Numbered from the stretch's first letter, positions 32,605-47,474 are shown. The stretch: 64,000 bases of DNA from Aquilaria yunnanensis (GCA_039654915.1 CM077597.1:29486001-29550000), one strand, 5' to 3'. Numbers and translations are program-made. The notes: generated by a model from the letters alone, not told the origin.

Positions 32605-34872
32605 GTGTAACAACCTAATTCACCCCCACCCTAATCCTTCTTACAAAGTTTGAGACCAACTAGTTGGTTTTAGCCACTCGGTTGATTTTAAGCATTCAGT
32701 TGATTTTCTTATGGCGAATTAGACTCTGACTCACAAGATTCTTAGCTCCAACTTAATATTTTTAGGACTAATAGTTTAATAGGTTAAACTACCACTTTAA
32801 CACATTAAGTTCTCAATTTAATGTACTAATCTAGTGAATGCATTTACTTAACCACTTTCTCTTAATGCATATGAGATGCATAAGCATGTGAGTGTGTCTT
32901 AGTGTCTTTATGGGTTTACTGGGACTTACCTAGCGCAAAACATACACACACACACCCAAGCGTACATACATGCATACACATTAGTTTAATAGGTTACAAA
33001 CCATGCATGCATTTTTGCTAACATACTTAGTGCCTTATGGCTTTCTTAAACCCAAAAATACATACAAGGCACAGGTTATGCTTTATTCTAAGCCTAATCC
33101 CCTTGCCCTTAGTATATACAAATATGTACAGGCCAAAATTTGCAAATAAAGACTACATGGCCCAAAACCATATACACCAAAAGTTTGATGTACTAAGTGT
33201 TATGCATGGTACATCATTTGGTTTACACTATCTGTAGGACCACTTTGACCTTGACTTCTACTTTGACTTGACACTTAGGCCACAGTTCTCTTATTACCTC
33301 GTGGTCCTAGCCCATACCAGGATAGAGCCAAATACAGCAACTCCCACAATAGCCATCAGGGCCTACAAAACAGCAACATAACACAATCATTAGTTCAATT
33401 TGATGAACTTTACATGCTTCCTTTTCATAAGCCATCAATTTTAGAGTATACCTCTCTATACATAGACCTCTTCTAAAGGTTCCATACTCCTTCAATCTTT
33501 CACTTTTTTACCTGAAATGGACAAAAGAAGGCATGAGTACATAGGTACTCTATGAAGACCCAATACAACACCCAGTGCCTTACAATGCTTGTTATACATA
33601 TAAACCTCTAATTTTGCTTAATAACCTACATCCAAAGACAAATAAAACACTAAAAGCAACATATAGAAAATACATATACATAAACTAAGGGCTAGCACAC
33701 ATATCCAAATAGAGAAGCACACACACACACCACATACACATGGTTTTCTTAACACAACAAGCATGATTTCTTGTCAATTTCTTCATGTGATCACTTTGAT
33801 TAGGTTTAATTAACATAGAGCTCCAGGTGATTGATTATGCTTGGCCCAACTTGAATAAAAACCCTATGCTTGCTGAAAGAAAACTAGCTAGCTTACCATA
33901 GTGCTTTATGCACACATAGCCTCTAGGTTCCTTTGGCTTAAACCATCACCTATGGCAGCTTTTCCCTTTCAAAATACAAGAGAAGAAGCTTTATATGGGT
34001 CCTCACCTATGGCTAAAATGGTAGAAGAAAGCTTGATCACACATCCTTGAACACAAGCATCAAATGTAAACACCACCATGAGCTAGTCTTGCAACATCAT
34101 GCTTCAGATTCACCTTGTTTTTGTCCTTCCTTGCCTCCTTTCTTTCCAATAGCTCGAGGGTGTCTTGGCAAGGGTTTGGCCAGGTAGTAAAGGGTAAGAA
34201 AATAGGAAAAAACCAAGAAGATAATAGCTCATGAAGAACACCAAAGTTGGTGCGCCATATTGGTCTCGGTTTTGGCTAACTAGTTGTTTTTGCCTTTGGT
34301 TTGTTTTCTTTTTGCTCTTCTTTCTTTCCTTTCCTTTTGGTGCTCTTTATAAAGACTTATTTTATGATCATAGATAATAACTAGGCTAGGAACATGCTTG
34401 GAAATAGCTAAGAAGCTGCCTTTGAAGACTAGGTAGCAAATGGTGCCAAATGACCAAGCTGCCAAGTCATTTGACTCGTTTAGTCTTTCTTTTGTTTAGT
34501 TTTTTTTTCAGTTCTTCACAATTCCTTAGCTAAACATGTTAAGCTAAATGAAGCTTCCAAGAAACATCTAGGAACCTATAATGAATTAGCCTTGAAGACC
34601 ACAAGTACAAACGGTGGCCAAATGATCAAACCGCCATAGACCTTTGACAAATTTTTGGTCAAATCCTTCTCCAAGCAGCTTAACTCCTTTAAAACTTTGT
34701 TTTGTCTTGTTGTACTCTTCAAGTGGCACACATACCCACTTTATCAATTTATTTGGCCAATTAGGCCCTCAAACTTTGCGTTGGAAATAAGTACACTTTA
34801 GAGTGCATCCAAGAGCACCTTAGTGTTCTTTAAAGTGTCTCCATGGTTTCCTTATATTTTCCTCCTTCTCTT
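32605..34872. repeat. Degenerate long-LTR-like repeat
   Basis: Begins TGTAACAACCTAATTC at about 32,606, a common start for Ty3-type LTRs. It has the character of family B LTRs (many 'cttag' and 'gtgcctta' words, 'ttaggccctcaaac' near 34,763), though too diverged to align by eye. It appears to be interrupted by the repeat at 34,873-36,285 and to continue to about 36,950. No gene. Confidence 0.4.
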
Positions 34873-36285
34873 TGTTAGTATTTGTGCCCAAAAGCCAGTT
34901 ATGAGATGATTGTATTTTGCACATTGATCCATGATATTTTATTAAGACATTAATCTAATAATTATGTTTGTTGTTTTGTTTATGTGTAACGTAACAAATA
35001 TAATTATAACCCTAGAATAATGATAATCTTAAATGTCCCTGGTCTAGTATTATCGTGGAGCAGGTTACAATAATACATAATGATTAGCAGATGTGGAGAC
35101 TAATATGAGATATGTTGTCTACATATGGGTACAAGTTGGAGAACTTGTGTACTGGTCCGACCCACCATGAAAATGCTACATGGATCGTTGTATGAGTGTC
35201 ATAAGTGATTCTTATAATGATCATGGTATATGTAGTCCTTTGACCTAAAGTCATCAAGGTTCCCTACATGTGAGTTACATACTTTGATACTTCCCTTTAT
35301 TGCTTGTAACTGAGTGAACTTGAAGGAGGTCATTGGGTATGTCACATATCATGCGGAAGGTCTTGTATGATCAAGATGGGGTTATCCCTCCTATATAATA
35401 GGAGTGATATCTTTGGGCCCGTTGATAGAATGAGACTTAGAAAATGCATGGCCATGCTTGGATGAGTTGATATACGATATCAATGTCATCAATTTAAGTT
35501 AGTCTACCCGGTAATCAAGAAACCAAATATTGGGCTATAGGAGAGTGACACATTTCATGTCTAGTGCTTAGTCTTTATATCTTGGACAAAGGGACAATGG
35601 CATATACAGATAACGATCATAAAGGTTTAGTCGAATCACCGACAATCGTGTCACTTGGGTAGCAATGATGTGTTGCTAGACACTGCTCATTGCTTATGAT
35701 CATAAATGTGACTTATGATCATTGCGAATATGGTAAGAGCATATTGTGTCACACACATAAAGCCTATTTGGATTATTTGAGTGCATGAGCTAATTTATTT
35801 GGGTTATGGTTTCATGATAATTTCATGTTAATAATTGGCCCAAAAGTTGAGCCATTATTAAGCCCGAAATTAAAGCCTAATTGGATTATAGCTTTGAAAC
35901 CATTAGGCCTGGAAGTTGAGTCTCACTATAAATACATCATATAGTGAGAAATTTGTATGCCTTGCCCTAGCCTTCCAAAAGTGATAGTCGCACTCTTCTC
36001 TTGCTATTACTTGGAGGATGCAAGCTAGCACTGTGGGTGCAAGAGAAACGCATCTACCGGGACGTTGTGGAGGTGTGGTAATCCCGAGATGCTCGTATGG
36101 ATACCATAGAGAGCTTGAACATGTCAACTATTCAGGTTTTGTGATTTGACTCAACAGTTGGGTGAAAGATTTCAACAGAAATTAAGTGCAAAAATTTTTG
36201 AACACCCGGTTTACCCATTTTCATTTGGATCCTTGAGGGTTTTGGTTATATTCCGTTGTGCTTGGTTAGCTCCTGAAACCCTATG
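34873..36285. mobile_element. Solo-LTR-like copy, family D, inverted relative to 38,156-39,570
   Basis: Starts TGTTAGTATTTGTGCCC and aligns along about 1.4 kb with the reverse complement of 38,156-39,570, through 'ccaaaagcca..atgagatgattgtattt', 'ggagac.aatatgagata' and 'gaacacccggtttaccc'. The right end is decayed ('gaaaccctat' for GAAACCCAACA) and no target duplication is visible. The superfamily is not determined. Short frames at 35,903-36,418 are chance. Confidence 0.75.
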
Positions 36286-38150
36286 GAGCCCACATTGTAC
36301 GCCTCATTCTCATTTAAATGATAAGCATCAATCTCATATAGTACCCTTCAAGACATTAGGCTTTAGATCCTTCATAAGCACATGGTTGCACACAAGGGTG
36401 CACTTAAGAGTTCTCTAGTTCACTCTAGTGCGTCCTTGTCATTTTTCATGATTCCATCATGTTTATTGAGTTTATGTGGTTGCCCTCATTCGTACCTTAA
36501 TCTTAGGCATTGAGCTCACATAATTCCCTTTAGTGTTTTAGGCTTTAAAGTCCTCAAGCCCACATGTATACACACTAAGGTGTGCTTAAGGGTCTCTTTT
36601 TGTGTCTTATCTTATAGCACCTTGTTTACTTGGTTTCTTGCCCAAGTTTGTTCTCAAATTTGAGCTCCCTTTTCACAATGTACTTAGTACTTAAGCTTAA
36701 CCTTGTTTAGCTCATAACCACGCCACTTCCTCATGGTCTTAGCCTTAAGTACCTCTGAGACACACTTAGAGCACTTTTAGAGCATTCTCATAAGATACTT
36801 GTCATGTTTAGTTCTTATTTCACACTTGTGACTTGTATTGTTCACATATCCACATAATGTACCTTATGTCTACATTTCATCACAGCCTATGGCCTATACA
36901 AGTCACGAGCATAATAATAAGCATTGGAATTTTTAACACATCTATATAAAAATTTTGAAGAAGTAGGACTTAAATCTTAATCATCATTAACTTTTAGGAT
37001 TGTTTGTTTATCTAAGAGTCAATATTTTACAATATGATTATCAAAATTGAGATCCAATTTAAAAATGATTTATTTGGTTTTACATAAATCATACTTGGTG
37101 GAGTGTTATATAGAATCATAAAACTTCATAAAAGAGAATTAAAACTATTTTAAGAAATCATAACCTATCATTCAAGCATTAGAAAGTGTGTTTATCATGG
37201 GGTTAAGAATGTTTCTTACAAGATATATAGAGTCATAAAACTTTATAAGAGAAATACTTAAAAACTACTTTAAAATTTTTTTACCTATCATTGAAACACT
37301 TGAAGTTTTGTTTATCTGGGGCTTAAGTGTGACACCACATAACAAACAGGATAAATGTGGGAATGCTTGTGCTTATCATTTTTATGAAGAATAGCCATAT
37401 GTTGTAGTTGGGTGTTCTATAGATCAGGTCCTAAATGTATAAAAACTAGTTTACATACCCAGCATTGCCATGAGATTTCAAATAGTATTGAGTTTTAGAA
37501 AATAATATATATTTAAATTTTATAAAAATATTATTATGAAAAATATTACAATCAAACCAGCAATTTAAAAACACTAAATTATTACAATATGGTATTAAGT
37601 ATCTCTAACAAATTTATAAGTTTATGTCAAACTTTTAAGTTTTAAATAGTAATACTTCAAGCGGATGCATCATCATATTTTGCATGCCTTACTTTTGTTT
37701 GGTAATGAATTAGTGCACTACAATAATAATTCATACATACAAATGTGCTAAGTAATCTAGTGAAATTGAGGAAAAAATAAAGAACATTTTTTAATGAAAA
37801 ACTCTAACCCATGTAAAGACTTAATGAAATCGACATCTTACATGTTTTGGATCACTAAAGAGCTCCTTACTGTTAGAATGCATAAAACAATTAGTTTTGT
37901 AAAAGAAGGTTGTTCACAGTTTGTGTTAGTGTATGATAGCTAAAATACTCATATTGCATCCGCACATTTAAAATGTTGAAATCATAAGTTCTTCAGTGAA
38001 TATAACACAGTGAAATATCATCAATCTATTAATAGATATAAAAGCAGGAAGGATGACAATATAGTCACTACCTAATTTCATTTTTTTTCACTCATTTGAT
38101 ATAATGTTGCCATCTGGACTTTCAGGTCCACTCTTCTTTTTCTACCCTTA
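36286..38150. other. AT-rich repeat remnants, no gene
   Basis: 36,290-36,950 probably continues the degenerate LTR-like repeat before the solo LTR. From 37,150 to 37,320 a 'cttataa.agagaa...aaaactactttaa..a..tttacctatcattgaaacact' text occurs twice (about 37,120-37,190 and 37,235-37,320). Nothing else is recognised. Confidence 0.5.
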
Positions 38151-38155
38151 CTTAC
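38151..38155. repeat. Target-site duplication of solo LTR, left (CTTAC)
   Basis: CTTAC directly precedes TGTTGGG and recurs at 39,571-39,575 right after ...ACTAACA. Confidence 0.9.
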
Positions 38156-39570
38156 TGTTGGGTTTCGGGAGCCAAACTGCGCAGCGGAGTTTCACCGAAA
38201 CCTTTCAGGATCCAAGTAAAACGGGGTAAACAGGGTGTTCAAAAATTTTCATACCTAATTTTCGGTTGAGATCTCTCACTCAACTGTAGAGTCGAATCAC
38301 AAAACCTGAACAGTTGACGTGTTCAAGTTCTCTATGGTATCCACACGAGCCTCTCAGGATCACCACGCTTCCACCACGTCCTGGCAGATGCGTTTCTCTT
38401 GCACTCGCAATGCTAGCTTACGTCCTCCAAGGAATTGCAAGAGAAGAGTGCGGTTGTCCTTTTGGGAGGCTAGGGCAAGGAGACCTGTGAATTTCTCACC
38501 AAAATTTGTATTTATAATGAGACTCAACTTCCAGGCCTAATGGGTTTCAAAGCCCTAATCCAATTAGGCTTTAATTTCAGGCTTAATAATGGCTCAACTA
38601 TTGGGCCCATTATTAATACGAAATTATTGTGAAACCAAAACCCAAATTATTAGCCCATACACTCTAATGATCCAAAGAGCTCTATGTGTGTGACCCAATA
38701 GGCTCTTACCACGTTGGCAATGATCATAAATCAGATTTATGATCATAAGCAATGAGCGGTGTCTAGCAACACATCATTGCTACCCAAGTGACAAGATTGT
38801 TGATGATTCGACTAAACCTTTATGATCATCACCGATATATGCTATTGTCCCTTTGTCTAAGATATCAAGACTAAGCACGAGACATGGAATGTGTCACTCT
38901 CGTATAGCCCAATCTTTGGTTTCTTGATTACCGAGTAGACCAACTTAAACTGATGACATTAATATCGTATATCAACTCATCCGAGCATGGCCATGTATTT
39001 TCTAAGTCTCACTCTATCAAGGGGCCCGAAGATATCACTCCCGTTACATAGGAGGGACAAATCCCGTCTTGATCATACAAATCCCTCCGCATGATATGTG
39101 ACATACCCAATGACCTCCTTCAAGTTCACTCAGTTACGAGCAACAAAGGAAAGTATTAAAGTATGTGACTCACATGTAGGGAACCTTGATAATCTTAGGT
39201 CAAAGGACTGCATATACCATGATCACTATGAGAATCACTTATGACACTCATATAACAATCCATGTAGTGTTCTCATGGTGGGTCGGTCCAGTACACAAGT
39301 TCTCCAACTTGTACCCATATGTAGACTACATATCTCATATTAGTCTCCACATATGCTAGTCGTTATGTATTATTGCAACCCGCTCCACAATAATACTAGA
39401 CTTAGGACATTTGAGAATATCATTATTCTAGGGTTACAATTATGTTTATTACGTTACGCAGAAAAAGAACAACAAACATAATTGCTGGATTAATGCCTTA
39501 ATAAAATATCATGACTCAATGTGCAAAAATACAATCATCTCATGATTGGCTTTTGGGCACAACACTAACA
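38156..39570. mobile_element. Solo LTR, family D, with CTTAC target duplication
   Basis: 1,415 bp from TGTTGGGTTTCGGG to ...CAACACTAACA, flanked by exact CTTAC duplications. There is no internal region, so it formed by recombination between two LTRs of one element. The 73-residue plus frame at 38,319-38,540 and the frame at 39,511-39,693 have no motif. LTR polarity is not determined because no primer site remains. Confidence 0.9.
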
Positions 39571-39575
39571 CTTAC
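39571..39575. repeat. Target-site duplication of solo LTR, right (CTTAC)
   Basis: Exact match to 38,151-38,155. Confidence 0.9.
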
Positions 39576-42500
39576 AACACGTGTCAACCATACATGTAAG
39601 CTTAGATTGACTTTAAGACAGTTAAAACCTATTTTAAATTCATCAGAATTTTACTATCAACCATGTTTCCATATTCAAAATCAGTTCAACTAGAAAATTG
39701 ATATTGCAACCACCTATAGTGTTAACTTCCTGCTAACATTTTGAATTAGTGGGCAATTTTTTGGGTAGTTATTTTAAATATCCATTTATCCCACTACTCC
39801 ATTACCCTACATCATTGTTTAAATACAAACCAAGCATTGAGAAATTATTCATTTCACCTTCCACATAGACTGAAATATACCAAAAAAAAAATAGAAACAG
39901 AAAGAATCTTTATTGCCTAATGGTGACCTTTGCTGCACATTGCTAGGCATCCCTTGTTTGCGGCTACTAAGTATTCAATTTCCATAAATTCCACGGTAAA
40001 TATCAGTCACTAGATTAAATTCTAAACATGTTCTTGTATTAAATAAAGCTTACATTTACTATTGTTTGGTGCAACTTTAAATATGCTTCACAAAACAGGA
40101 CCTCATGCATATGAAACCTACAACAGCAAGTAACCACATTAATTTAGTTTTACAAGTGAAGACCAACGTCGTTACAACAAGTAACGAAAGTGCAAGTATG
40201 GAGAATGTTAGCCATAAAATGTTTAAAATTCGAGTTCTAAACATGCAAGCACCCATGGTAGTAGGTTTAAAAATAAAGTTTGTATTCTATACTTCTCTTA
40301 CAATTTCAAGAAAACATTATACACTTCCAGTTTTAAAAATGCATCTTCAATTGTATAATAAATTTCTATAATATTCCATTTATACATTTTTAAACTTACA
40401 TTTTTTTAAACTACTTTATATGAAATTGTACACTCTTTAAAATATATTACACTTAGGTGCAGTTGGAATATTGTAGGCTGTCATTTCCCAACTATATAAA
40501 AATTACGTTCTAGCAACAAGGAAAAACAGGTATGACTTCATCAATTCAAGTTGTCAAAGAAAAAGCATTATTTCAATAGATTATGAATAAGTCAGTAACT
40601 AACACGCATATTTTTAACATGTTCACAATATTGCAGGCTAATAGTTAAACCAACAAACTGCAGGGGAAAGAAACTAAGCAAGTTTCATAAAAAGTCCATC
40701 AATTCAAGTTGTCAAAGTACAGACATTAGGAAATTATGAACAAATTAGTATGCTAACACATATATTTTTAACATGTTGACACTATTGTAGACTCATGATG
40801 AAACCAGCAAACTCCAAAGAAAACAAACTGAGCAAGTTCAAGCAAGAGTATATCAATTCTGGTTGTCAAAGACAAATATCTCTATACTAAACTAGAGAAA
40901 AGACTAAAGCAGGTAGGTTATTACCTATTCCATTTACTTAATTTCCTATTTTGATGTCTTTGTACAGAGTATACAAAATGTTAATATTTGTGCTTATGAT
41001 TTTATAGCCACTGTTTTACCAAAACATACCAAATCAATTTCTATACTGCTCATTGCCAGGTACCATTGTTTCTTTTCAATATCTTCCATGGAAATGATAT
41101 AGGATACTGTTTACTTCTGTTGGTGATGTATTTATGGATATAATTGTTGTAATGCATGTATTAGGGTGATGGATTATAAGTATTATGGTATAGGTATTTA
41201 TTGGCAAATATGATGCATCTTACAAGTATCACCATTTTTGTATGTTTCCCATGTATGTTTGTGATAATAAATTAGGCTAAAAAAATAAGTCCATACATTC
41301 AAACATTGTGGTTTAGTTATTTTTCATCTTCAGCAAATTAGTAACTTAAAAAGTATACTAAAACATAGAAGTTCACACTTTATAATGATAATGCACTATT
41401 TCCTTAAAACTCTATACTTTTATAATAAAAATGTACTTAATTACATCACATAACTTAGATATGGAATGCAGACAAAAATTTCTAATAATAGAATAAAAGC
41501 CACTTACATGGTTTAAAGGGTTTGTTTTTTGCTTTTCATGTTATTGTGCCCTTAATCCTCTTCTTTCTTACCCTCAAACTTGCTCTCTTTGAGACACTCA
41601 TTATGATCAAAGGAGTTAAAAACAAGTATATAAACCTTCTTTTTCCTTCAATATATTTACCCATTAAACATAGGAATAAAGGAACATGCGCTCATTTTTA
41701 CCAGTAAACCTTTGAATTTTAGTCCTTTCTAGCCAGTTGGTAGTGGATCAGTAGTCACAGCTCCCACCTAGCCAACTGTTCATCATCCTACCCTAAGAAC
41801 CAAACCGAAACCCTGATAAAAATATGAATTACTTCCAAAATTATTTATATTAGGACTCCAGTAACCCGGAAAAAAATTTAAAAAAAAACTTTAAGCATCT
41901 TACTGTTCCTTCATATGAGATTAGCCTGCAGATAGTTTTCTACCTTTCTCCATCATCTCTTAGAATAATAGGTATAATTTACGTGTTAAGGCTTAAGGGT
42001 TTGTATGAAAATGAACCTTAAATTATAGAAACTATAACAAAATCATCTTACCAAATTTCAACTCTCCGTTAGTCATAGGTTAAAATCACTCTATCTAGAA
42101 TACCATAAGGGCTTTAGAACATGATCTTTAAGCTTAGAAATCAATTTCCACTACTCAAAGTCATTGATCAAGAATTTTATAGGGTCGGGTTCAGGTTAAC
42201 CCAAACAACTAAAAATATTGTGATTAACCCGAACCCAACTGAAAATATTGTGAGCAATGGATTTATATTCATTGACAAAAAAAAAATATGCATAACAAAA
42301 TCATAATTTGCATTTACCAGGAATCACTAAGAACCTATTTAGCAATAAAAAAAATAAAAAAGAATTACATAATAAAACAATCATTGGAAACTCCCCCTAA
42401 TCACTTATGTTGTACAAAAATCACACTAGGAATCAGAATCCACATTAGGAATCATACGTTCTTCTCTTTTGGTGTTAAATTGAATGCAATTCCAACTTAC

Positions 42501-44785
42501 CACAGAAATTGACTAACTCCCTCTCAGCAAGGAAGCAAGCAGGAGAGGTTAAGCTGTCAGTTGATGGTGGTGCAGGGGAGATTAGCTAGTCCTTTGTGCA
42601 TGGGCTAGCTGAAAAACTAGGGAGGGTCGTGCTAAGGAGGAGGTCAAGGGCATCGATAGGGCAAGGAGGCAGACTGAGGGAAGTCAAGATCCGAGGCAAG
42701 ACTGGTCTATATGTCATGGGATAGCTAAGATAAGGTTGATGGTGGGGCGACCAGAAAGAAGCAAGGCGAGGTTGGTGAGGAAGCCTAGGGTAGAGCAATA
42801 AGTGACGGCTGAGGAGGACTTGGCTTAGGTCTGACCATCTGAGGGAGGGAGGAAGAGGAACTCTTATGGCTACAAATGCGATGTTAGGGAAGGGGTGACT
42901 AGGTTAGGATATTCTTGTGGTATGTTGGGTTACAAAGAAATGGAATGAGCTTAGGCATGACTACTATTTCAGGTTGAATCGGGTCAATTTGAGTTAGACC
43001 CAAACCAAATTGATTTAGCATTTTTTAGATCAGGTCAGGTTCAGGTCAACTCGAATCACATCTTTCACACTCTTTGACCTGAACCTAACCTGACATTTAG
43101 GGGCAGCTTTCGGGTGTGGGTTACTTTCTTTCACCCCTAAAAAAAAATTAAAGTTTGGAAAGATTTTCTTACCGCCATACACAGTAATTAGAAATTTCAT
43201 TTATTTGATAGTCTAACTGACCAAGCATTTAGGGTTGAGAAAGGTAGAGAATAGTTATAGATACATATGTTCTCATCTCCCTCCCTTAATTTCACATATT
43301 CCACCATTAACTCTTACATGAATAACATAAGTGTTTTGTGGATTGCCATAAAATTTTTTCTCACACTAAACAATTTTTGTTGAATAACCCAACGCCTTGT
43401 GTTTAATAGTTGTAGGCTCGACCTTGTCCAACAAATTCTTGCATCTCACAAATATCAAACCAAATACTTTAAGTCTTTCTTCAACAAACCATACCCTCAT
43501 TCTCATACCTGGGAAACCAATAAATTACAACTAATGCTTCATTCTTCAGAAGATTTTGTTATTAATGATGTTTAGAGGCAATCATCCAAAATGGGAGTCA
43601 TAGCTTAGGTTTGGTAGAGTTAGTGGACAGCCTAAACTTCATTACAAAACTCTTATACCCTTTTGTTTCTCAACGTTAGAAGCTAAGCTCAAAGGACTTC
43701 CAGAAGTTGGTTAGACAGCATGCAATCTCCATATTCTTAACACTACTTTCGTGTCAAATTGTGTCCAGATTTTGCATACATTGCGAGAATTTCTTCCTTT
43801 AGCACCATGTATGTTGCACATGGTCCAACAGATCACATCAATACCAGAGTCTTTTCCTCAAGGCTCGGTGGCAATCATTCCTAGCAAACAAAGTTGTAGC
43901 AGCATACCAAATTGCAGCTTTTTTCCTCCCTTAGCTTTTAGTATGTATATAGATAGATACACACACAAACACACATGTATATACATATACACATACATAT
44001 ATATATATATACTACATACCTGTAGGCTGGGTTTATTTTACTATCATATCTGCTCTGCTCTCAATCTTATTAACTATGTGTGTATGTTTTGGGTGGTCCA
44101 TATGGATCAACATGCTCATACTATTAGGCTTCACATATCTTTTTACTTTTTTTTTTTTTAACTTTTGCTTCTTTATATATTACATCCAGTTAATTCCTGT
44201 TACGTGTTTGGGAGATATTATAATTATTTAATGCATTCTTTTTAATTTTTTAGACATTTCACTTAACTTATATAGCAATTAAGAAGAGGAAAAAAAAAAG
44301 AAATTCTATTTTTTGTCAAACTTAAGAAGATTTTATTAATTTTCTTTCTTTAATTTCGGTGCAAAATAATTTGTAAAAAATTAATTATTTTTTTAAAAAA
44401 ATTATTTGAGTAACTATTAGGTAATTAGAGTGTGAGCTTTCAACTGGCATTGATTCTGGAGAAAAAGTCAACAAAACTTTAAAATAATGAGTTTTTAAAC
44501 TGAAAATAATGCTTTCACTAAATTATTATTTTTTACTTAATGGATATTAAACTATATATTGTATTCCTTGAGCATGTTATCTTAAAATATGTCACAATGA
44601 TGCATAAATTCATAAACAAACATCCATTATAAGTTTATTTTATATGTGTATCATATTGTTAAATTCATATATTTATTGAATCCCTATAATTGATATATGG
44701 TGAGAAACCCACTTTTATACTTTCTTCTACCTTAGTTTTTCTTTTTTGTAATATTTAACTCATTACATACTAATTGTTCTTCATT
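39576..44785. other. 5.2-kb gene-free spacer
   Basis: No credible coding region. It holds a 157-bp tandem repeat near 40,535-40,880, degenerate AACCCGAACC-type text at 42,180-42,260 and 42,960-43,110 similar to 7,200-7,440, a GA/GG-rich block at 42,530-42,900 with only small frames, and a short (TA)n near 43,995-44,012. The 88-residue frame at 40,105-40,371 and the 136-residue frame at 43,751-44,161 are AT-driven or cross the TA/CA microsatellite and show no domain. Confidence 0.5.
40535..40880. repeat. About 157-bp tandem repeat, 2.2 units
   Basis: The landmark 'atcaattcaagttgtcaaag' occurs at about 40,539 and 40,698, and diverged at 40,854. 'catatatttttaacatgtt.aca.tattg.ag' is also repeated. 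Confidence 0.85.
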
Positions 44786-44790
44786 TTTTC
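44786..44790. repeat. Target-site duplication of element B, left (TTTTC)
   Basis: TTTTC precedes the left LTR edge and is matched at 54,337-54,341. The motif is low in complexity, so the match is weaker evidence than GGCCT or CTTAC, but both positions were fixed by LTR alignment. Confidence 0.7.
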
Positions 44791-47474
44791 TATGGCAGAA
44801 CAGGGTCCCAGTGCCCTGAATTTACTAATACTGGTAGGCTCTTTGGGAACTATGATCCCAATTAGGTTACAATTTGCAAGTTGTTACTTGTGAATTATCT
44901 TAAATCTTTACATACAACTAGTTACTTAGACTACCCTACATAGGAAATATGCATGCATTGTCTTGGCTATGTGATAACAATAAATTAAGACTATAAAGAA
45001 AACTATGGCGCACCGGTTCATAAAACATAAATGAAGACAAGCCAAGACGTAAAAACTTCAATTGCTTTAACTTCAACTAACAACTATGTGCATGCATATC
45101 AATCTTATATGCACCCAAATGTAACCCTAATGTTATACACACCAATGGACACTAGTAGAGGCAGTCTCATTGTATTTACCAAACATTTAGAAGAAGCAAC
45201 TTATATCTACTAAAATCCATCCTTAGCTCTTCACCCAAGCAAGCTAGTTTCAAATGATGAGCCACACTTTCCTTGTACTCATTTAGCCTCAAACTATAAG
45301 GCAAACACTTTGATCAGTATTAGCTTATACCATAAGTAACTTAGAAACCTGGAGTTTCCTACTTAGAGAATACCTTCAATCCAATAAAACTTAGCCTTAA
45401 TAGCTGCCTCTTACCAACTGTTAAGCTTAACTAGCCTGTTTAATACTTGCACAACACTTAAGGGTTGAGTACTCTAAAGTACTCAGTAAGGGATTCGGTA
45501 CCTGCAGAAGAACATAAATGCAAGCATACAAAGCACAACAAGCATACCTATATATATATATATATATATAACATACAAAGCAAGCAACTAACAACACAAC
45601 CAGAAACAAGAATAATAATAACAAACAATGCAAAATAATGAGTGGATGGATGGATGGATGAAATACGCACATGCAAATGCACTTAAGAGTTCCTTACACC
45701 TGTATGTGCTAAACTTGCCGTGAGCTCATATGGCTGGGGTACTTGGATATTGGCCCTTGTATCCTATACTATCACTTAACTAACCCCACGAAGTCCTTTT
45801 AAGGGCACCTTAGAATAAGTCGTCACTTACTCAACCCTTGCTCGCCATTGATGAGCTACTTAGAGTAAGTCACTGCTTAGTCCTTCCTTATCTGTCTCTT
45901 CCCTTAACTTATTATGCAGGGTAGCTGCCTTATGTGGTCCAACTTGCTAAGCTCTAATGGCTTATTTACCAAACCATAAGGTTTGGTTAGGATCCTCTTA
46001 GGTTTCCTTTTAATTTTGAAAAGGTCTAAGACCTCCCACTTGGGCCAACAAAGAGTCTGAAACCCAACTTAATCCCCTTAGTGTTCCCTTAATAATTTAA
46101 GCACTTTTAACCCCATAAGCCACCATTCTTTACCCTACCTTTACCACACCACTTAGCTACCACCTAAATAATGCATAATTCCCAACTTAGGAATGAGATC
46201 TAGACCCTACCAAGGCTATAAAACATCTTAAATTGGCCTAGGGATGATAATCGAGAGATTGGGACATTCTTAGGATGCCTTAAGCTTGAGTGACTTATGC
46301 CTTGGTAACGCCTTCGTCAACGCGTCACAACCGACATCAATACTTGGGCTTCCTAGAAAATCTCCAACAATGTGTCACCAACTTATGTTGCCACTAGCGA
46401 TGTGTCACCAAATGGCTTCATCAACGGCAACACGTTGCCAATGCTCTACAGCATTGTACGACTGCGTGTGAACTTGCACAAAACTTGCCCAATCTTCCTA
46501 TCCCCAAAGCCAATTCACATGGGTCTTGTTTTTACTTCATTCCCACATGTAATACTACATTTCTATGCATTATTTGAACTAAATTAACTTAAATCCCTTA
46601 CCTCAAATCCTCCTTAAAGCAAGAAATAAGCAACAAGCACATTTGAGCTCCAAAGAGTTCCTTTGAGTTCCAAGCTTGAAATCAACCAAATTGGACAACA
46701 AAGACATGAAATTAAAACCATTTCTAACCATTTAGCATGCTTAGAACTAACCCACAAGGATCAGAGATGTTTACCTTAAGGTTTGAAAAAAAAACTTGCA
46801 AGAACAACTTCAAATGCATCAATTCCACAAAAAATGAGCTAAGGGCTTGTTGGGATAGCTTTGGGACCTTCAATTTTCATGGAATTTTAGGTGAAATGGG
46901 AGCTTTGATGAGGATGAGCTATGGATGGGAGAGAGCCACCAAAATGACAAATGGGGGTGATGATGAATAATGGCATCCCCTCCATTTATATAGCAAACCT
47001 CTCTTCCATTTGACACTTTGGCCCCCAAACTTAACGTTGATTCACTTAGGCTAGTTAAAATCTTCCTACACCAACACTCCTTGGTCCCATAGAAAGGTTT
47101 TTCTTACCCAAAGCCTTTGCCCTTAAGTCACTTAAGCCATTATAGACATAATAGCTTAATTTTTCACTTAGTGCATTTTTCACCCTAAACATTCTCTTTT
47201 GGTTCAAATGGCTATAAACAATTATGGTCTTAACTCATTTAGCTCAAAACACATGCATGAACCTAATTTCACAAAAATTACAATCATGCCACTAAATTGG
47301 GGCAAAATTACCTTTTTGCCTTTCTTGTCCTTTAGGTGCCAATCACATTTTGGAACTCAACTTAACCTTACTTAGCTTGCTTTCCTTGCTTAATAAAACT
47401 TATTTGAGGGAAATAACTTCAGATTTACTTACCTTAACATCCAAAGTACAGGAAACATTAGGAGAGCCTTTACA
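44791..47474 (-). repeat. Element B 3' LTR
   Basis: About 2.68 kb. In plus text it runs from 'tatggcagaacaggg' to 'gagagcctttaca'. The original TG at the left edge is now TA, read by alignment with TGTAGCAG at 51,601. Frames within it at 45,427-45,672 and 46,286-46,970 have counterparts in the other LTR and are not genes. Confidence 0.85.
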
